The notes: a model not told the origin generated them from the sequence alone. 64,000 nt of DNA from Bacillota bacterium (GCA_021768085.1 JAETOJ010000003.1:86823-150822), one strand, 5' to 3'. Positions 1 to 9,055 are shown, numbered from the stretch's first letter. Numbers and translations are program-made.

Positions 1-831
1 GTGCGTAACTCCATGGATCACGGCATTGAGGAGACCCAGGAGGAGCGCATCGCTGCCGGCAAGGATCCGGTGGGCGAGATCCTCCTGTCTGCCCGGGACA
101 CCGGCAGCGAGGTTATCATCGAGATCATCGACGACGGCCGGGGCGTCAACGACGAGGCGGTGCTGGCCAAGGCCATCCGCCAGGGGATCGCCTCCCCCGA
201 CGTGGACTACAGCCACAAAGAGATCCTCAACTTCCTGTTGGCTCCCGGCTTCTCCACCAACACCGAGGTCACTGAGTTCTCCGGCCGCGGCGTGGGCATG
301 GACGTGGTGAAGCGGGCCGTGGAGGAGCTGGGCGGCTCCGTGTCCATCTCCAGCGAGCTGGGCCATGGCATGACCACCACCATCCGCATCCCCCTGACCA
401 TGGCCATTATGGACGGCATGGAGGTGTCCGTGGGCAACTCCATCTTCACCATCCCCATCAACAACATCCTGTCCACCATGAAGCTCTCCAAGGGAGACGT
501 GATCCACGACTCCAGCCAGGGGGAGATCATCAAGGTGCAGGGCAACTTCTACCCCATCGTCCGGGCCCGGGATCTGTACCAGCTCCAGGACGGCTGCACC
601 GAGGTGGAGGACGGCGTGCTGCTCTGGCTGGAGGCGGGGGATCACTCCTACTGCCTGTTCGTGGATGAGCTGCTGGGCCAGCAGCAGGTGGTGGTAAAGC
701 AGCTGCCCACCTATGTGAACAGCTTCAACGTAAAGAGCTATGGCATCAACGGCTGTACCCTGCGCAGCGACGGCAGCATCAGCATCATCCTGGACGTGGC
801 CAGCCTGTACACGGCCTCCCGGGGTAAGTGA
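1..831 (+). CDS. cheA: Chemotaxis histidine kinase CheA (3' part, cut by window edge)
   Basis: C-terminal 276 residues of CheA; the gene begins before the window, so the GTG at base 1 is not a true start. Visible are the ATPase N box (RNSMDHGIE, near residue 2), the G1 box (DDGRGV) and the G2 box (GRGVGMDVVK, about 95-104) of the P4 kinase domain, then the CheW-like P5 regulatory domain (about 135-276). CheA autophosphorylates on histidine in receptor arrays and passes phosphate to CheY and CheB. It leads directly into cheW, cheR and cheB on the same strand. The P1 phosphotransfer domain, P2 and P3 are outside the window and cannot be judged. Confidence 0.97.
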   Translation: MRNSMDHGIEETQEERIAAGKDPVGEILLSARDTGSEVIIEIIDDGRGVNDEAVLAKAIRQGIASPDVDYSHKEILNFLLAPGFSTNTEVTEFSGRGVGMDVVKRAVEELGGSVSISSELGHGMTTTIRIPLTMAIMDGMEVSVGNSIFTIPINNILSTMKLSKGDVIHDSSQGEIIKVQGNFYPIVRARDLYQLQDGCTEVEDGVLLWLEAGDHSYCLFVDELLGQQQVVVKQLPTYVNSFNVKSYGINGCTLRSDGSISIILDVASLYTASRGK

Positions 832-860
832 GCCCGATTTGGGAACAAGGAGAGAAAAGC

Positions 861-1343
861 ATGAGCAACGAAGTCATGTTCGCCCGTGAGGACGAGTTGG
901 AGGCCCTGAACGTAGCCGACGACGGCGTGGACTCCCAGAAATACCTAATTTTCATGGCCGCCCATTTGAAGCTGGGCGTCATCGCCGAGGACGTGGTGGA
1001 GATCCTGAACAATCAGGTCATCACCTATCTGCCCATGGTGCCCGACTTTATCCGGGGCATCATCAATATGCGCGGCCAGATGATCCCCATTCTGGACATC
1101 TGCTCCCGGATGGGCCTGCCCTCCCGGGAGGACGACAGCCTGGTGGTGGTGATCAACCTGGGCGACGTGCAACTCGGCATCCTGGTGGACGGCGTGGATC
1201 AGATGCTGGACATTCCCAAGGCCAACATCCATCCCCTTCCCGCCAACAGCGCCCAGCTCTTGGTATCCGGTATGTGCTCCCTGCCCGATGGATCAGGCAC
1301 CATGATGGTGCTGGACTGCGAGCAGCTCCTGCCCCATGATTAA
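861..1343 (+). CDS. cheW: Chemotaxis coupling protein CheW
   Basis: 160-residue CheW, one SH3-like coupling domain (about residues 27-155). It bridges chemoreceptor tips and the P5 domain of CheA in polar arrays. Recognised by the run KYLIFMAAHLKLGV, then VVEILNNQ, IRGIINMRGQMIPILD and GILVDGVDQ, all typical of the fold. The ATG at 861 is preceded by GGAGAG about 8 bases upstream; an in-frame ATG at 828 lacks a ribosome site and would add 11 non-conserved residues. It lies 29 bases after cheA and its end overlaps the extended version of cheR, so one chemotaxis operon is likely. Confidence 0.96.
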   Translation: MSNEVMFAREDELEALNVADDGVDSQKYLIFMAAHLKLGVIAEDVVEILNNQVITYLPMVPDFIRGIINMRGQMIPILDICSRMGLPSREDDSLVVVINLGDVQLGILVDGVDQMLDIPKANIHPLPANSAQLLVSGMCSLPDGSGTMMVLDCEQLLPHD

Positions 1344-1374
1344 CCCGGGGAAGGGGGGCGGCTCCTTTTCCGCC

Positions 1375-2172
1375 ATGACCATCTCGGACAACGACTTCAA
1401 CCGGCTGGCCAAATTCATCCAGACAAACTATGGCATCGACCTGACCCAGAAGCGCCAGCTCATTACCGGGCGGCTGTCCAACCCGCTGAAGCAGCGGGGA
1501 TATACCAGCTTCTCCGACTTTGTGAACCAGGTCATCCAGACCAAGGACAACGACCTGATCACCCTGCTGCTGGATAAGCTCACCACCAACTACACCTTCT
1601 TTATGCGGGAGAAAGAGCACCTGGATCTGTTCTGCCAGAAGATCATCCCCGACATCGTCCAGCGCCACCAGCGGGACAAAACCCTGGCCATCTGGAGCGC
1701 GGGCTGCTCCACCGGGGAGGAGCCCTACAACATCACCATGTTCCTGTTCGACTACCTGGGGCCCCAGGCCGGCCAGTGGGACACCCGGCTGCTGGCCACC
1801 GACATCTCCAACCGAGCTATGACCGCCGCCAAAAAAGGCGTGTACGAGCTGCCAGACACCATTCCCCCAGACTGGAAGAAGAAGTACTTTGTCAAGCAGC
1901 CCGACGGCCACTACCAGGTGGCCCCCAAGGTGCGGGACAACGTGATCTTCCAGCCCTTCAACCTGATGGATCCCATCCACTTCCGCCGGAAGTTCGACGT
2001 GATCTTCTGTCGGAACGTGATGATCTATTTCGATCAGCCCACCAAGGACGCCCTGGTTCAGCGGTTCTATGACGCCACTGTCCCCGGCGGTTATCTGCTT
2101 ATCAGCAAGTCAGAGAACCTGAGCACCAATACTCCTTACCGGCGTTTGGCTCCGTCCACCTTCCAGAAATAA
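1375..2172 (+). CDS. cheR: Chemoreceptor methyltransferase CheR
   Basis: 265-residue CheR, which uses S-adenosylmethionine to methylate glutamates on chemoreceptors and so resets sensitivity. An N-terminal helical domain (NRLAKFIQTNYGIDL) is followed by the methyltransferase fold with AIWSAGCSTGEEPYN (SAM-binding loop), LATDIS and DVIFCRNVMIYFD. I prefer ATG 1375 because MTISDNDFNRLAKFI is where relatives begin; a purine-rich AAGGGGGG lies 16 bases upstream, which is long. The other in-frame ATG at 1336 overlaps cheW by 8 bases, could be used by translational coupling, and would give 278 residues. Confidence 0.95.
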   Translation: MTISDNDFNRLAKFIQTNYGIDLTQKRQLITGRLSNPLKQRGYTSFSDFVNQVIQTKDNDLITLLLDKLTTNYTFFMREKEHLDLFCQKIIPDIVQRHQRDKTLAIWSAGCSTGEEPYNITMFLFDYLGPQAGQWDTRLLATDISNRAMTAAKKGVYELPDTIPPDWKKKYFVKQPDGHYQVAPKVRDNVIFQPFNLMDPIHFRRKFDVIFCRNVMIYFDQPTKDALVQRFYDATVPGGYLLISKSENLSTNTPYRRLAPSTFQK

Positions 2173-2182
2173 CGCTGATCAG

Positions 2183-2214
2183 CCGGGCCGATCCATACAC
2201 ACCGATCGGCCCGG
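2183..2214 (+). other. Perfect hairpin between cheR and cheB
   Basis: CCGGGCCGATC at 2183-2193 pairs perfectly with GATCGGCCCGG at 2204-2214 across a 10-base loop. No run of T follows, so it is a poor intrinsic terminator. It sits 13 bases before the cheB ribosome site and may mark an mRNA processing or stability point inside the operon (inference). Confidence 0.6.
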
Positions 2215-2244
2215 TACCCTTTCAAACAGGAGGACCTTTTTCCT

Positions 2245-3309
2245 ATGACTATCCCTGTCAGCCAAAGCAAAATCCGCGTCATGGTGGTGGATGACTCCAT
2301 GGTGGCCCGGAGCCTGATCATCAAGGGCCTGTCTGCCCATCCCCGGCTTGAGGTGGTGGGCTACGCCATCAACACCTTGGACGCCAGGAACAAAATCCCC
2401 CAATACAAGCCCGACGTCATCACTATGGACGTGGAGATGCCCGGGCAGAGCGGCATCGACTTCCTTAAGGAGTACCTGCCCACCCATCCCATTCCCGTCA
2501 TCCTGGTCTCCTCCCTGAACCTGAAGGTGTTCGATGCCCTGGCCGTGGGCGCGGTGGACTTTGTGCGCAAGCCGGACGATCATGGCACCAGCGAAACCAC
2601 CTTCCTGGCCGCCCTGGCCCAGAAGGTGGTCATGGCCGCCTCCGCCCGGGTGCGCACCTCCGCGCCGGGAGCGGGCCTGAAGCCCGCCGTCCCCGCCGGC
2701 CCCATCCCCAAGCTGGGCGCCGCCCCCGCCCTGGATCGGGTGGTCATCGGGCTGGGCGCCTCCACTGGCGGCACCGAGGCCACCCTGGAGGTGATGAAGC
2801 GGCTTCCCGCCGACATCCCCCCCATGGTCATCGTCCAGCACATGCCCCCCGGCTTTACCAAGATGTACGCTGAGCGTCTGAACCGCCTGTGCGCCATGGA
2901 GGTGCGGGAGGCCCAGAGCGGCGACGAGCTGCACCGGGGCCTGGCCCTCATCGCCCCCGCCGACCTCCAGTGCCGGGTGGTGCGCATCGGCACCCGGTAC
3001 ACCGTCAACTGCACCCCTGGGGAGAAGGTCAGCGGCCACCGCCCCTCGGTGGACGCCATGTTCTACTCCATGGCGGAGACGGTCACCTGCAAGATGGTGG
3101 GCATCATCATGACCGGCATGGGCCAGGACGGCGCCCACGGTCTGCTGGAGATGCGCAAGAAGGGGGCCTACACCATCGGCCAGGACAAGGAATCCTCCGT
3201 GGTGTACGGTATGCCCGGCGTGGCTCAGAACATCGGGGCCGTCATGATCCAGGCTTCCTGTGAAAACGTGGCCAGCGTGCTGTTGCGGCACCTGAAAACG
3301 CTGGGCTGA
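2245..3309 (+). CDS. cheB: Chemotaxis methylesterase/response regulator CheB
   Basis: 354 residues: an N-terminal receiver (about 10-130; acidic pair VVDDS, phospho-acceptor Asp62 in TMDVEMPG), a Pro/Ala linker (about 130-165), and a C-terminal methylesterase/glutamine deamidase domain. The catalytic elements are visible: LGASTGGTEA (Ser), VQHMPPGF (His) and MTGMGQDGAHG (Asp). When phosphorylated by CheA it demethylates receptors, opposing CheR. The start is fixed by an AGGAGG site at about 2228-2233. It is the last gene of the operon; a terminator follows about 37 bases later. Confidence 0.97.
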   Translation: MTIPVSQSKIRVMVVDDSMVARSLIIKGLSAHPRLEVVGYAINTLDARNKIPQYKPDVITMDVEMPGQSGIDFLKEYLPTHPIPVILVSSLNLKVFDALAVGAVDFVRKPDDHGTSETTFLAALAQKVVMAASARVRTSAPGAGLKPAVPAGPIPKLGAAPALDRVVIGLGASTGGTEATLEVMKRLPADIPPMVIVQHMPPGFTKMYAERLNRLCAMEVREAQSGDELHRGLALIAPADLQCRVVRIGTRYTVNCTPGEKVSGHRPSVDAMFYSMAETVTCKMVGIIMTGMGQDGAHGLLEMRKKGAYTIGQDKESSVVYGMPGVAQNIGAVMIQASCENVASVLLRHLKTLG

Positions 3310-3345
3310 CCTCTATTCCCATGTTTTTCCTGCCCGAGATCTCTG

Positions 3346-3370
3346 AAAAGAGACCCCGGGCTCTCTTTTT
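3346..3370 (+). terminator. Terminator after cheA-cheW-cheR-cheB
   Basis: AAAAGAGA (3346-3353) pairs with TCTCTTTT (3362-3369) and the stem runs into a T tract. It lies between the end of cheB and the flgM promoter, separating the chemotaxis operon from the late flagellar operon. Confidence 0.65.
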
Positions 3371-3445
3371 CGCCCTTTTTAGGCCGTTTTTTCTACTTTT
3401 CCGCCCTGGGAACCCACCGTCGCAAAAGAAATTTCCTGCTTTTTC

Positions 3446-3472
3446 TTATGTCCCTGCCAATTTTGCCGATAT
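3446..3472 (+). promoter_or_regulatory. SigD (sigma-28) promoter of the flgM operon
   Basis: GCCGATAT at 3465-3472 is an exact match to the Gram-positive SigD -10 element. Fifteen bases upstream, 3446-3449 reads TTAT, a weak version of TAAA. It lies about 50 bases before the flgM start, downstream of a terminator, in the only long gap of this strand. SigD is encoded in the same window (29025-29867). The strong -10 and position support it; the poor -35 lowers certainty. Confidence 0.65.
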
Positions 3473-3524
3473 AAGTAATGAGACAGCATCAACCGAATTG
3501 GATATTGAAAAGGATGTGAGTACT

Positions 3525-3833
3525 GTGCTGACCTCGTCCGGTTATGGCGCAATTTCTCCCATCGCCCCGCGGAAGGTCTACCGGACCCTCGTCGGGCGTG
3601 ACAGCCGCGCCCAGTCTGCCCAGAGCGGCAGCAATTATGACAGCGTTACCCTCTCCGGATCCGGCCAGGACAACCGGTTTATGGGGCTTGTGAGCAAGCT
3701 CTCCCAGGAGGTGCGCACCGCCACCACCACCGGCGATATCACCGCCCTGCGCCAGCAGGTGGCCGATCACACCTACGTCCCCGATCCCATGGCCATCGCC
3801 GCCCGGATCCTGCGGCTGGGGGAGGGCCTGTAA
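3525..3833 (+). CDS. flgM: Anti-sigma-28 factor FlgM
   Basis: 102 residues. FlgM binds SigD in the cytoplasm and holds late flagellar genes off until the hook is finished and FlgM is exported. The C-terminal half (DNRFMGLVSKLSQEVRT, then a helix ending VADHTYVPDPMAIAARIL) has the FlgM sigma-binding pattern. I chose GTG 3525, which follows AAAGGA by 11 bases and gives the usual FlgM length. The longer reading from 3321 runs through the promoter and is not credible. The next gene is the flgN chaperone, the usual neighbour. Confidence 0.85.
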   Translation: MLTSSGYGAISPIAPRKVYRTLVGRDSRAQSAQSGSNYDSVTLSGSGQDNRFMGLVSKLSQEVRTATTTGDITALRQQVADHTYVPDPMAIAARILRLGEGL

Positions 3834-4309
3834 TGGAACAGCTTCACCTGTCCTACCTGAAGCTGCTGGAGGAGCTTAGCTCCAGCCTGGATCGCCTGGC
3901 CCAACTGGCCCAGGAAAAGGCGGCCGCCGTCCGGGCGGATGACCTCATCGCCCTGGATGAAGTGCTCAAGCAGGAGCAGGCCATGACCCTGAACCTGCGG
4001 GGACTGGAGCTGAAACGGCTCAAGCTGGTAGGCCAGCTGGGGCTGGACAAGGTTCCTCTGGACGAGCTGGAGGGGCGCTGCCCCCCGGAGCTGGCCGACA
4101 GGGCCCGGAACACCGTGGACGCCCTGCGGAGCAGCTACACCACCTACCGGAGCTGCGCAGACATGGCCCGCGCTCTGCTGGAGCTGAATCTCCACCAGAT
4201 CGAGAAGGTGATCGCCGCCTCCGGCGTGGATCCCGCGGTGTCCGGCTCGGGCTATGAGGCCCCTGATGTGGAGCCCCCCAAACAGATGAAAACAGACTTC
4301 CGCGCCTGA
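3833..4309 (+). CDS. flgN: Flagellar export chaperone FlgN
   Basis: 158 residues, almost all helical and leucine-rich (YLKLLEELSSSLDRLAQLAQEKAAAV, then ALDEVLKQEQAMTLNLRGLE). This is the antiparallel helical hairpin of FlgN, which guards the hook-associated proteins FlgK and FlgL in the cytoplasm and delivers them to the export gate. Its start overlaps the flgM stop by one base, and its two client genes follow directly. The C-terminal 35 residues are variable and end in KQMKTDFRA. Sequence conservation is low in this family, so the call rests on helical pattern plus position. Confidence 0.85.
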   Translation: MEQLHLSYLKLLEELSSSLDRLAQLAQEKAAAVRADDLIALDEVLKQEQAMTLNLRGLELKRLKLVGQLGLDKVPLDELEGRCPPELADRARNTVDALRSSYTTYRSCADMARALLELNLHQIEKVIAASGVDPAVSGSGYEAPDVEPPKQMKTDFRA

Positions 4310-4345
4310 GTCCGCGGAGAGCAGCATGGATAAGGAGTAATCGCT

Positions 4346-6976
4346 ATGGGTACGCTTGGCACCTTTGATTCCTTCACCACGGCGCGGCTGGGCATCTACG
4401 CCGCCCAGCACGGCCTGCGGGTGACGGGCAACAACATTTCCAACATCAACACCGCGGGCTACACCCGCCAGCGGGTGGATCAGGTCAGCTTCAAGACCGG
4501 CGGCAACGACCGCTACGCCTCCTTCCTGGAGCGGCACATCGGCAGCGGCGCCCTGGTGTCCGGCATCAACCAGATCCGGGATCCCTATCTGGACATCCGC
4601 TACCGCAACACCTCCTCCAGCACCGCCTATTACGACACCAAGCTCAGCGGCCTGCAGGAGATCGCCTCCATCCTGGACGAGGTGGGCAAGGGCGGCAGCT
4701 CCGCCGACGGCACCGAGGGCGACGGCCTGCTGTACGCCCAGCTCCAGGAGCTGATGGATCAGCTGCGGGCTTACGGCCCCAACCCCACCTCCGCCAACAA
4801 CACCCTGGTGCGCAGCGCGGCGGCGACCTTGGCCATGATGTTCCAGAACTACGCCGGCCGGCTGGAGCAGGTGCGGCTGGGCACGGAGAAAGATCTGAAG
4901 GCCAACGTGGAAGGGGCCAATGAGGTTCTCCGGAACATCCGGGATCTGAACAAGTCCATCCGGGATGCGGAGCTCCACGGCGACAAGGCCCTGGAGCTGC
5001 GGGACGAGCGCAACCGCCAGATCGATAAGTTGTCCGAGTATATGCACATCAAGGTGGAGTACACCATGGAGGACGTGGGCGCGGGCATCCAGGTGGAGAA
5101 GCTCACCATCTCCCTGGCCAACGACAACCCGGATCCCAAGGTGGACACGGACACCTCCGTGCTGGTGGACGGCCTGTACGCCACCCAGCTGTCCATTCCG
5201 AAGGAGAAGCCTTACCTCAACCCCTATATGACCTCCGATGATCCCAATCTTGAAAAATTAAAAGGCTATCTGTTTTTGCAGAAAGTAGATGATCCGGCCA
5301 ATCCGCCGGATGGCTATACTGCCGCAGATGTTATTAAGATTGACTGGACTAACCCGGACGGCACCGTTGTCAAAATCGATGTTGTCGGCACCAACGACCC
5401 CGCCGCCGAGGGAGTCCTCATGCGGGAAAACGACAACTATACCATCCAGCTGGGCAAGCTGCTGGACGTGAAGGGCGAGGAGTGGAAAAACTCCAAGACC
5501 ACTTGGACGGATGTCGGCGTCCCGGTTGATACCAACGCCATATTCCAAATTGCGGTCAGCGGTAAAAATCTTACTGATGGTGCCAAGTTCAAAATTGGCG
5601 GCACCGAATATACAGTTGGTACTGACATCGCTCTTAACGCTGCACAGGATCCTGCGCAATTTGCCACATTTGTCGCTGAGAAGCTCAATGCCGCCACGAA
5701 TCAAGACGGCACACCAAAATACCCAGATTACGATGTTACGTCAGACGGAAATGGCAACATTATATTCACCGCAAAGACCGCAGGCGAAATTGGCAAAAAC
5801 GGCCCTGCTGCCTGGCCCTCTCTGTCGGTCAACGATCCCGACAACACCGGGTGGATTACGACGGGCAGCATGACCTGCACCGATCCCGGCGTGAAATATG
5901 AAAAGCCCAATCCCCTCGATCCCCCGGAAGGCACCGAAACCGACCCCGTCACCGGCAACACTGTCACCACCGCCTACGCCGAGGTAGACGGCAAGTGGTA
6001 CCGAGTCACCATGGAGACCCAGCACACCCGGGAGGTGGTTCTGGACGACAACGACCTCTATGGCTCCCTCCAGGCCCAGCGGGAGATGCTCACCGAGGAG
6101 GGCGAGTTCTCCACCGCCGACGATATCACCATCGACGAGAACGCCAAAACCAAGCGGGGCATCCCCTACTACCAGAAGTCCTTCGACCTGCTGGCCCAGC
6201 AGATCGCCAAGAGCTTTAACGAGCTCAACCAGGGCTATATGCTGAACCAGAAGGGGAACTATGTGGACAAGGACGGCAAGGAGCTTGAGCTGGCAGGCAA
6301 ACCCGTTTCCAAGTATGAAGGGCTGACTACCGAGCAGAAGCAGGCCCTGATTGATGATGGTTACGTGTTGACGGACAAGGACGGCAACCAAGTCCCCGAT
6401 CTGGAGCGTTGGCTGGACGCAAAGGGCGGCGTCAAGATGGGCGGCCCCCTGTTCAGCAACCGGAACGACGGCAACGACACCACCGGCATCACCGCCTCCA
6501 ACATCGCCATCTCCAGCGGCTGGAGCTCCGGCGAGTGGATGGTGATTCCCAAGTTCGAGGTGCTGTTCCCCGACGACGAGAATCCCGACGGCAGCATAGA
6601 AGACACCACCCAGCCCAAAAACATCAACCACATGATCTCCCTCATGGACGCCAAGCTGGTGTACGACCCCAAGGACATCGAGCCGGGCGCCGTGGGCAGC
6701 AACCTGTTCACCGGCTCCTTCAACGATATGTTCTGCAACATGATGAGCGTACAGGCCAAGGACGCCAAGGAGACCAACATCGCCCTCAACAACGATTACA
6801 CCACCCTGGTTGCCCTGGACAGCAGCCGTGAGGGCGTGTCCGGCGTGGATCTCAACGACGAGGCCATGAACATGATGCAGTATCATAAGGCCATGAATGC
6901 AGCCATGCGTCTGATGACCGCCATCGACGAGGCCCTTGACCGGCTGATCAACAATACCGGCATCGCCGGACGCTAA
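4346..6976 (+). CDS. flgK: Flagellar hook-associated protein 1 FlgK (enlarged)
   Basis: 876 residues, far longer than the common 450-650. FlgK forms the first of two junction rings between hook and filament. The N-terminal rod/hook motif is intact (GLRVTGNNISNINTAGYTRQRV, about 27-48) and so is the C-terminal D0 helix (SGVDLNDEAMNMMQYHKAMNAAMRLM). The middle (about 290-620) is extra surface-exposed sequence. It contains two stretches (bases about 5240-5400 and 5500-5900) that are clearly richer in A+T than the flanks, which suggests acquired or recombined domains. ATG 4346 follows AAGGAG. Confidence 0.95.
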   Translation: MGTLGTFDSFTTARLGIYAAQHGLRVTGNNISNINTAGYTRQRVDQVSFKTGGNDRYASFLERHIGSGALVSGINQIRDPYLDIRYRNTSSSTAYYDTKLSGLQEIASILDEVGKGGSSADGTEGDGLLYAQLQELMDQLRAYGPNPTSANNTLVRSAAATLAMMFQNYAGRLEQVRLGTEKDLKANVEGANEVLRNIRDLNKSIRDAELHGDKALELRDERNRQIDKLSEYMHIKVEYTMEDVGAGIQVEKLTISLANDNPDPKVDTDTSVLVDGLYATQLSIPKEKPYLNPYMTSDDPNLEKLKGYLFLQKVDDPANPPDGYTAADVIKIDWTNPDGTVVKIDVVGTNDPAAEGVLMRENDNYTIQLGKLLDVKGEEWKNSKTTWTDVGVPVDTNAIFQIAVSGKNLTDGAKFKIGGTEYTVGTDIALNAAQDPAQFATFVAEKLNAATNQDGTPKYPDYDVTSDGNGNIIFTAKTAGEIGKNGPAAWPSLSVNDPDNTGWITTGSMTCTDPGVKYEKPNPLDPPEGTETDPVTGNTVTTAYAEVDGKWYRVTMETQHTREVVLDDNDLYGSLQAQREMLTEEGEFSTADDITIDENAKTKRGIPYYQKSFDLLAQQIAKSFNELNQGYMLNQKGNYVDKDGKELELAGKPVSKYEGLTTEQKQALIDDGYVLTDKDGNQVPDLERWLDAKGGVKMGGPLFSNRNDGNDTTGITASNIAISSGWSSGEWMVIPKFEVLFPDDENPDGSIEDTTQPKNINHMISLMDAKLVYDPKDIEPGAVGSNLFTGSFNDMFCNMMSVQAKDAKETNIALNNDYTTLVALDSSREGVSGVDLNDEAMNMMQYHKAMNAAMRLMTAIDEALDRLINNTGIAGR

Positions 6977-6994
6977 GCAAGGAGGTAAGGCACA

Positions 6995-8368
6995 ATGATT
7001 CGCGCCACAACCGGCGGCGTGCTGAAAAGCTACCGCGCAAACCTGATGAATTCCTTCATCGGCATGAACAAATCCCGGGACACCGTGCTGTCCCAGCGCA
7101 TTTTCAATTCCTTCGCCGAGGATCCCGCCGCCGCCGCCAAGGCCTTCCGGCTGCGCAAGTCCCGCATGACGGTGAACAGCCAGCACGCCATCTGCTCCGA
7201 CACGCTGAAAAAGTATCAGACCGCCTACAGCTGCCTCCAGTCCATGGACGAGGCGCTGGACACCGAGACCGCCTCCCCCCTGAACACCATCAAGGGCATG
7301 ACGCAGAAGTGGCTCAACGACCCCACCGGCGACGCCCGGGAGCAGCTCACCAAGGCGCTGGATCAGATGTCCCAGATTCTGGTGCAGGACATGAACCAGA
7401 AGTACGGCGACAACTTCATCTTCGCCGGGGCGGACGGCCACAACGTGCCCTTCGAGATCAAGGACAACAAGCTGTACTACCGGGGCGTGCCCGTGGACGC
7501 GGCGGTGCCCAAGGTGATACTGGGCAAAGACGGAAATCCTATGTCGATTGACCCCGCTACCAACCAGATCACGCCTGCGGTCAATCCCAACGATGTCGTC
7601 TATGTGAAACTGGACACCTCCGCCCTGATCAAGGCCTCTGATTATAATGACCTTGTTGATGCGGGAGAGCCTTTGCCCAACGTTGCGTGGGCCGACCCCG
7701 GTGCCGGCAAGATTCAGTTCTTCAACGCACAGGGTGAGATCGTTGACAACGACACCTACACGGGCACTGGCGACGACATATACTACCTCAACATGGACAA
7801 GGCCGAGACCATGACCACCAAGGAGTACAATGCCCAGAAGCTGGACGCCGAGAAGCTGGAATACCTCAAAAACGAGAAGCACTACGTGGACATCGGCCTG
7901 GGCTTCCAGGAGAACGAGAAAGGCGAGCTGATCCCCTCCAGCGGCTTCAACGCCGCCCTGAACGGCATCAACTTCTTCGGCTGCGGCCTGGACGAGGACG
8001 GCGACCCCAAGAACATCTACTCCCTGGTGCAGAAGATGACGCAGCTCTCCAACAGCGTGCCCGAGGGCAGCGAATGGGGTGGCAGCGTGTGGGACGAGTT
8101 TGACCGCCTGGTGGGCAAGCTGGAGACCGCTTCCTCCAACTTCAAGACCGAGTTCACCAACATGGCCGCCAGCACCACCAAGCTGGAGAACAACGAGCAG
8201 CTGCTGGAGGACAACTTTTACAACCTACAGGAGCAGTACGCCGCCATTGAGGACGTGGACATGGTGGACTCCATCACCTCCTTCATCTGGGCCCAGTACT
8301 GCTACAACGCAGCGCTGAAGGTAGGCAACAGCGTTCTGTCTGAAAGCCTAATGGATTATTTAAATTAA
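6995..8368 (+). CDS. flgL: Flagellar hook-associated protein 3 FlgL
   Basis: 457 residues (family often about 300). FlgL makes the second hook-filament junction ring. The N-terminal D0/D1 helices are flagellin-like (RANLMNSFIGMNKSRDTVLSQRIFNSFAEDP, then LKKYQTAYSCLQSMDEALD) and GDNFIFAGADG is the usual end of the first helical block. The C terminus (MVDSITSFIWAQYCYNAALKVGNSVL) closes the coiled coil. The central insert (about 150-310) is variable and partly A+T-richer. A strong AAGGAGG site precedes ATG 6995, 18 bases after flgK. Confidence 0.95.
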   Translation: MIRATTGGVLKSYRANLMNSFIGMNKSRDTVLSQRIFNSFAEDPAAAAKAFRLRKSRMTVNSQHAICSDTLKKYQTAYSCLQSMDEALDTETASPLNTIKGMTQKWLNDPTGDAREQLTKALDQMSQILVQDMNQKYGDNFIFAGADGHNVPFEIKDNKLYYRGVPVDAAVPKVILGKDGNPMSIDPATNQITPAVNPNDVVYVKLDTSALIKASDYNDLVDAGEPLPNVAWADPGAGKIQFFNAQGEIVDNDTYTGTGDDIYYLNMDKAETMTTKEYNAQKLDAEKLEYLKNEKHYVDIGLGFQENEKGELIPSSGFNAALNGINFFGCGLDEDGDPKNIYSLVQKMTQLSNSVPEGSEWGGSVWDEFDRLVGKLETASSNFKTEFTNMAASTTKLENNEQLLEDNFYNLQEQYAAIEDVDMVDSITSFIWAQYCYNAALKVGNSVLSESLMDYLN

Positions 8369-8415
8369 CCCCGGCATTTTGATCCCCGATTGAGAAAGGA
8401 GCAGAAAATGAGACC

Positions 8416-9024
8416 ATGTATCCGCTAATTGAAATCAAAACCGTCCCCATTGAGATTGAGATGAAGGTCTCCCATGCCAAGCTGGAATATACCCGCGGCA
8501 CCGCTGATCTGGAAATCTCCCGGGGGGAGGGCGGCCTGAGCATCAAGAGCCGTCCCATCAAGCTGAACATTGACACTTTCGAGGCCCGCAATTCGGTGGT
8601 GCCCACCGCCATGCGCTCTGTGGAGCAGTACGCCCAGCAGGGTCAGCAGGCGTCCTACACCGCCACCGCTACCTACGCCCAACAGGGCCAGATGCTGCTG
8701 GAGGCGAAAATCGGGCAGGACATGATCGGACAGTTCGCGGCGGAATCCACCATGAAGAACTACAAGCCCAACTCGGGCATCAAGTTCCTGCCCTCCGTTC
8801 CCCCCGAGATCACCTGGGATCCAGGTGAGATGCACATCCGCTACGAGATGGATAAGCTGAACTTCGACTGGCGCATGAACGAGCCCAAGTTCGAGTTCAC
8901 CCCCGGGGACATCGAGCTGTCCGTCACCCAGCAGCCCGACGTGATCATCAAGTACGTGGGCGGCCCGCTGTATGTGCCCCCCTCCTCCGATCCCAACTAC
9001 GAACCGATAGACGTGGAGGCATAA
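8416..9024 (+). CDS. DUF6470 family protein (YviE-like), late flagellar operon
   Basis: 202 residues with no signal peptide. The beginning (YPLIEIKTVPIEIEMKVSHAKLEY, then ADLEISRG) matches the DUF6470/YviE family, which sits between flgL and fliW in Bacillus and Clostridia. Its biochemical role is unknown. The body contains amphipathic segments rich in Gln and aromatic residues and a C-terminal beta-like part (PEITWDPGEMHIRYEMDKLNFDW). The AAAGGAG site is 14 bases before ATG 8416; it is better spaced for a 6-codon frame at 8408 that overlaps this start. Confidence 0.8.
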   Translation: MYPLIEIKTVPIEIEMKVSHAKLEYTRGTADLEISRGEGGLSIKSRPIKLNIDTFEARNSVVPTAMRSVEQYAQQGQQASYTATATYAQQGQMLLEAKIGQDMIGQFAAESTMKNYKPNSGIKFLPSVPPEITWDPGEMHIRYEMDKLNFDWRMNEPKFEFTPGDIELSVTQQPDVIIKYVGGPLYVPPSSDPNYEPIDVEA

Positions 9025-9055
9025 GCGCCCGTCGGTATGACAGGAGGCAATCTGA

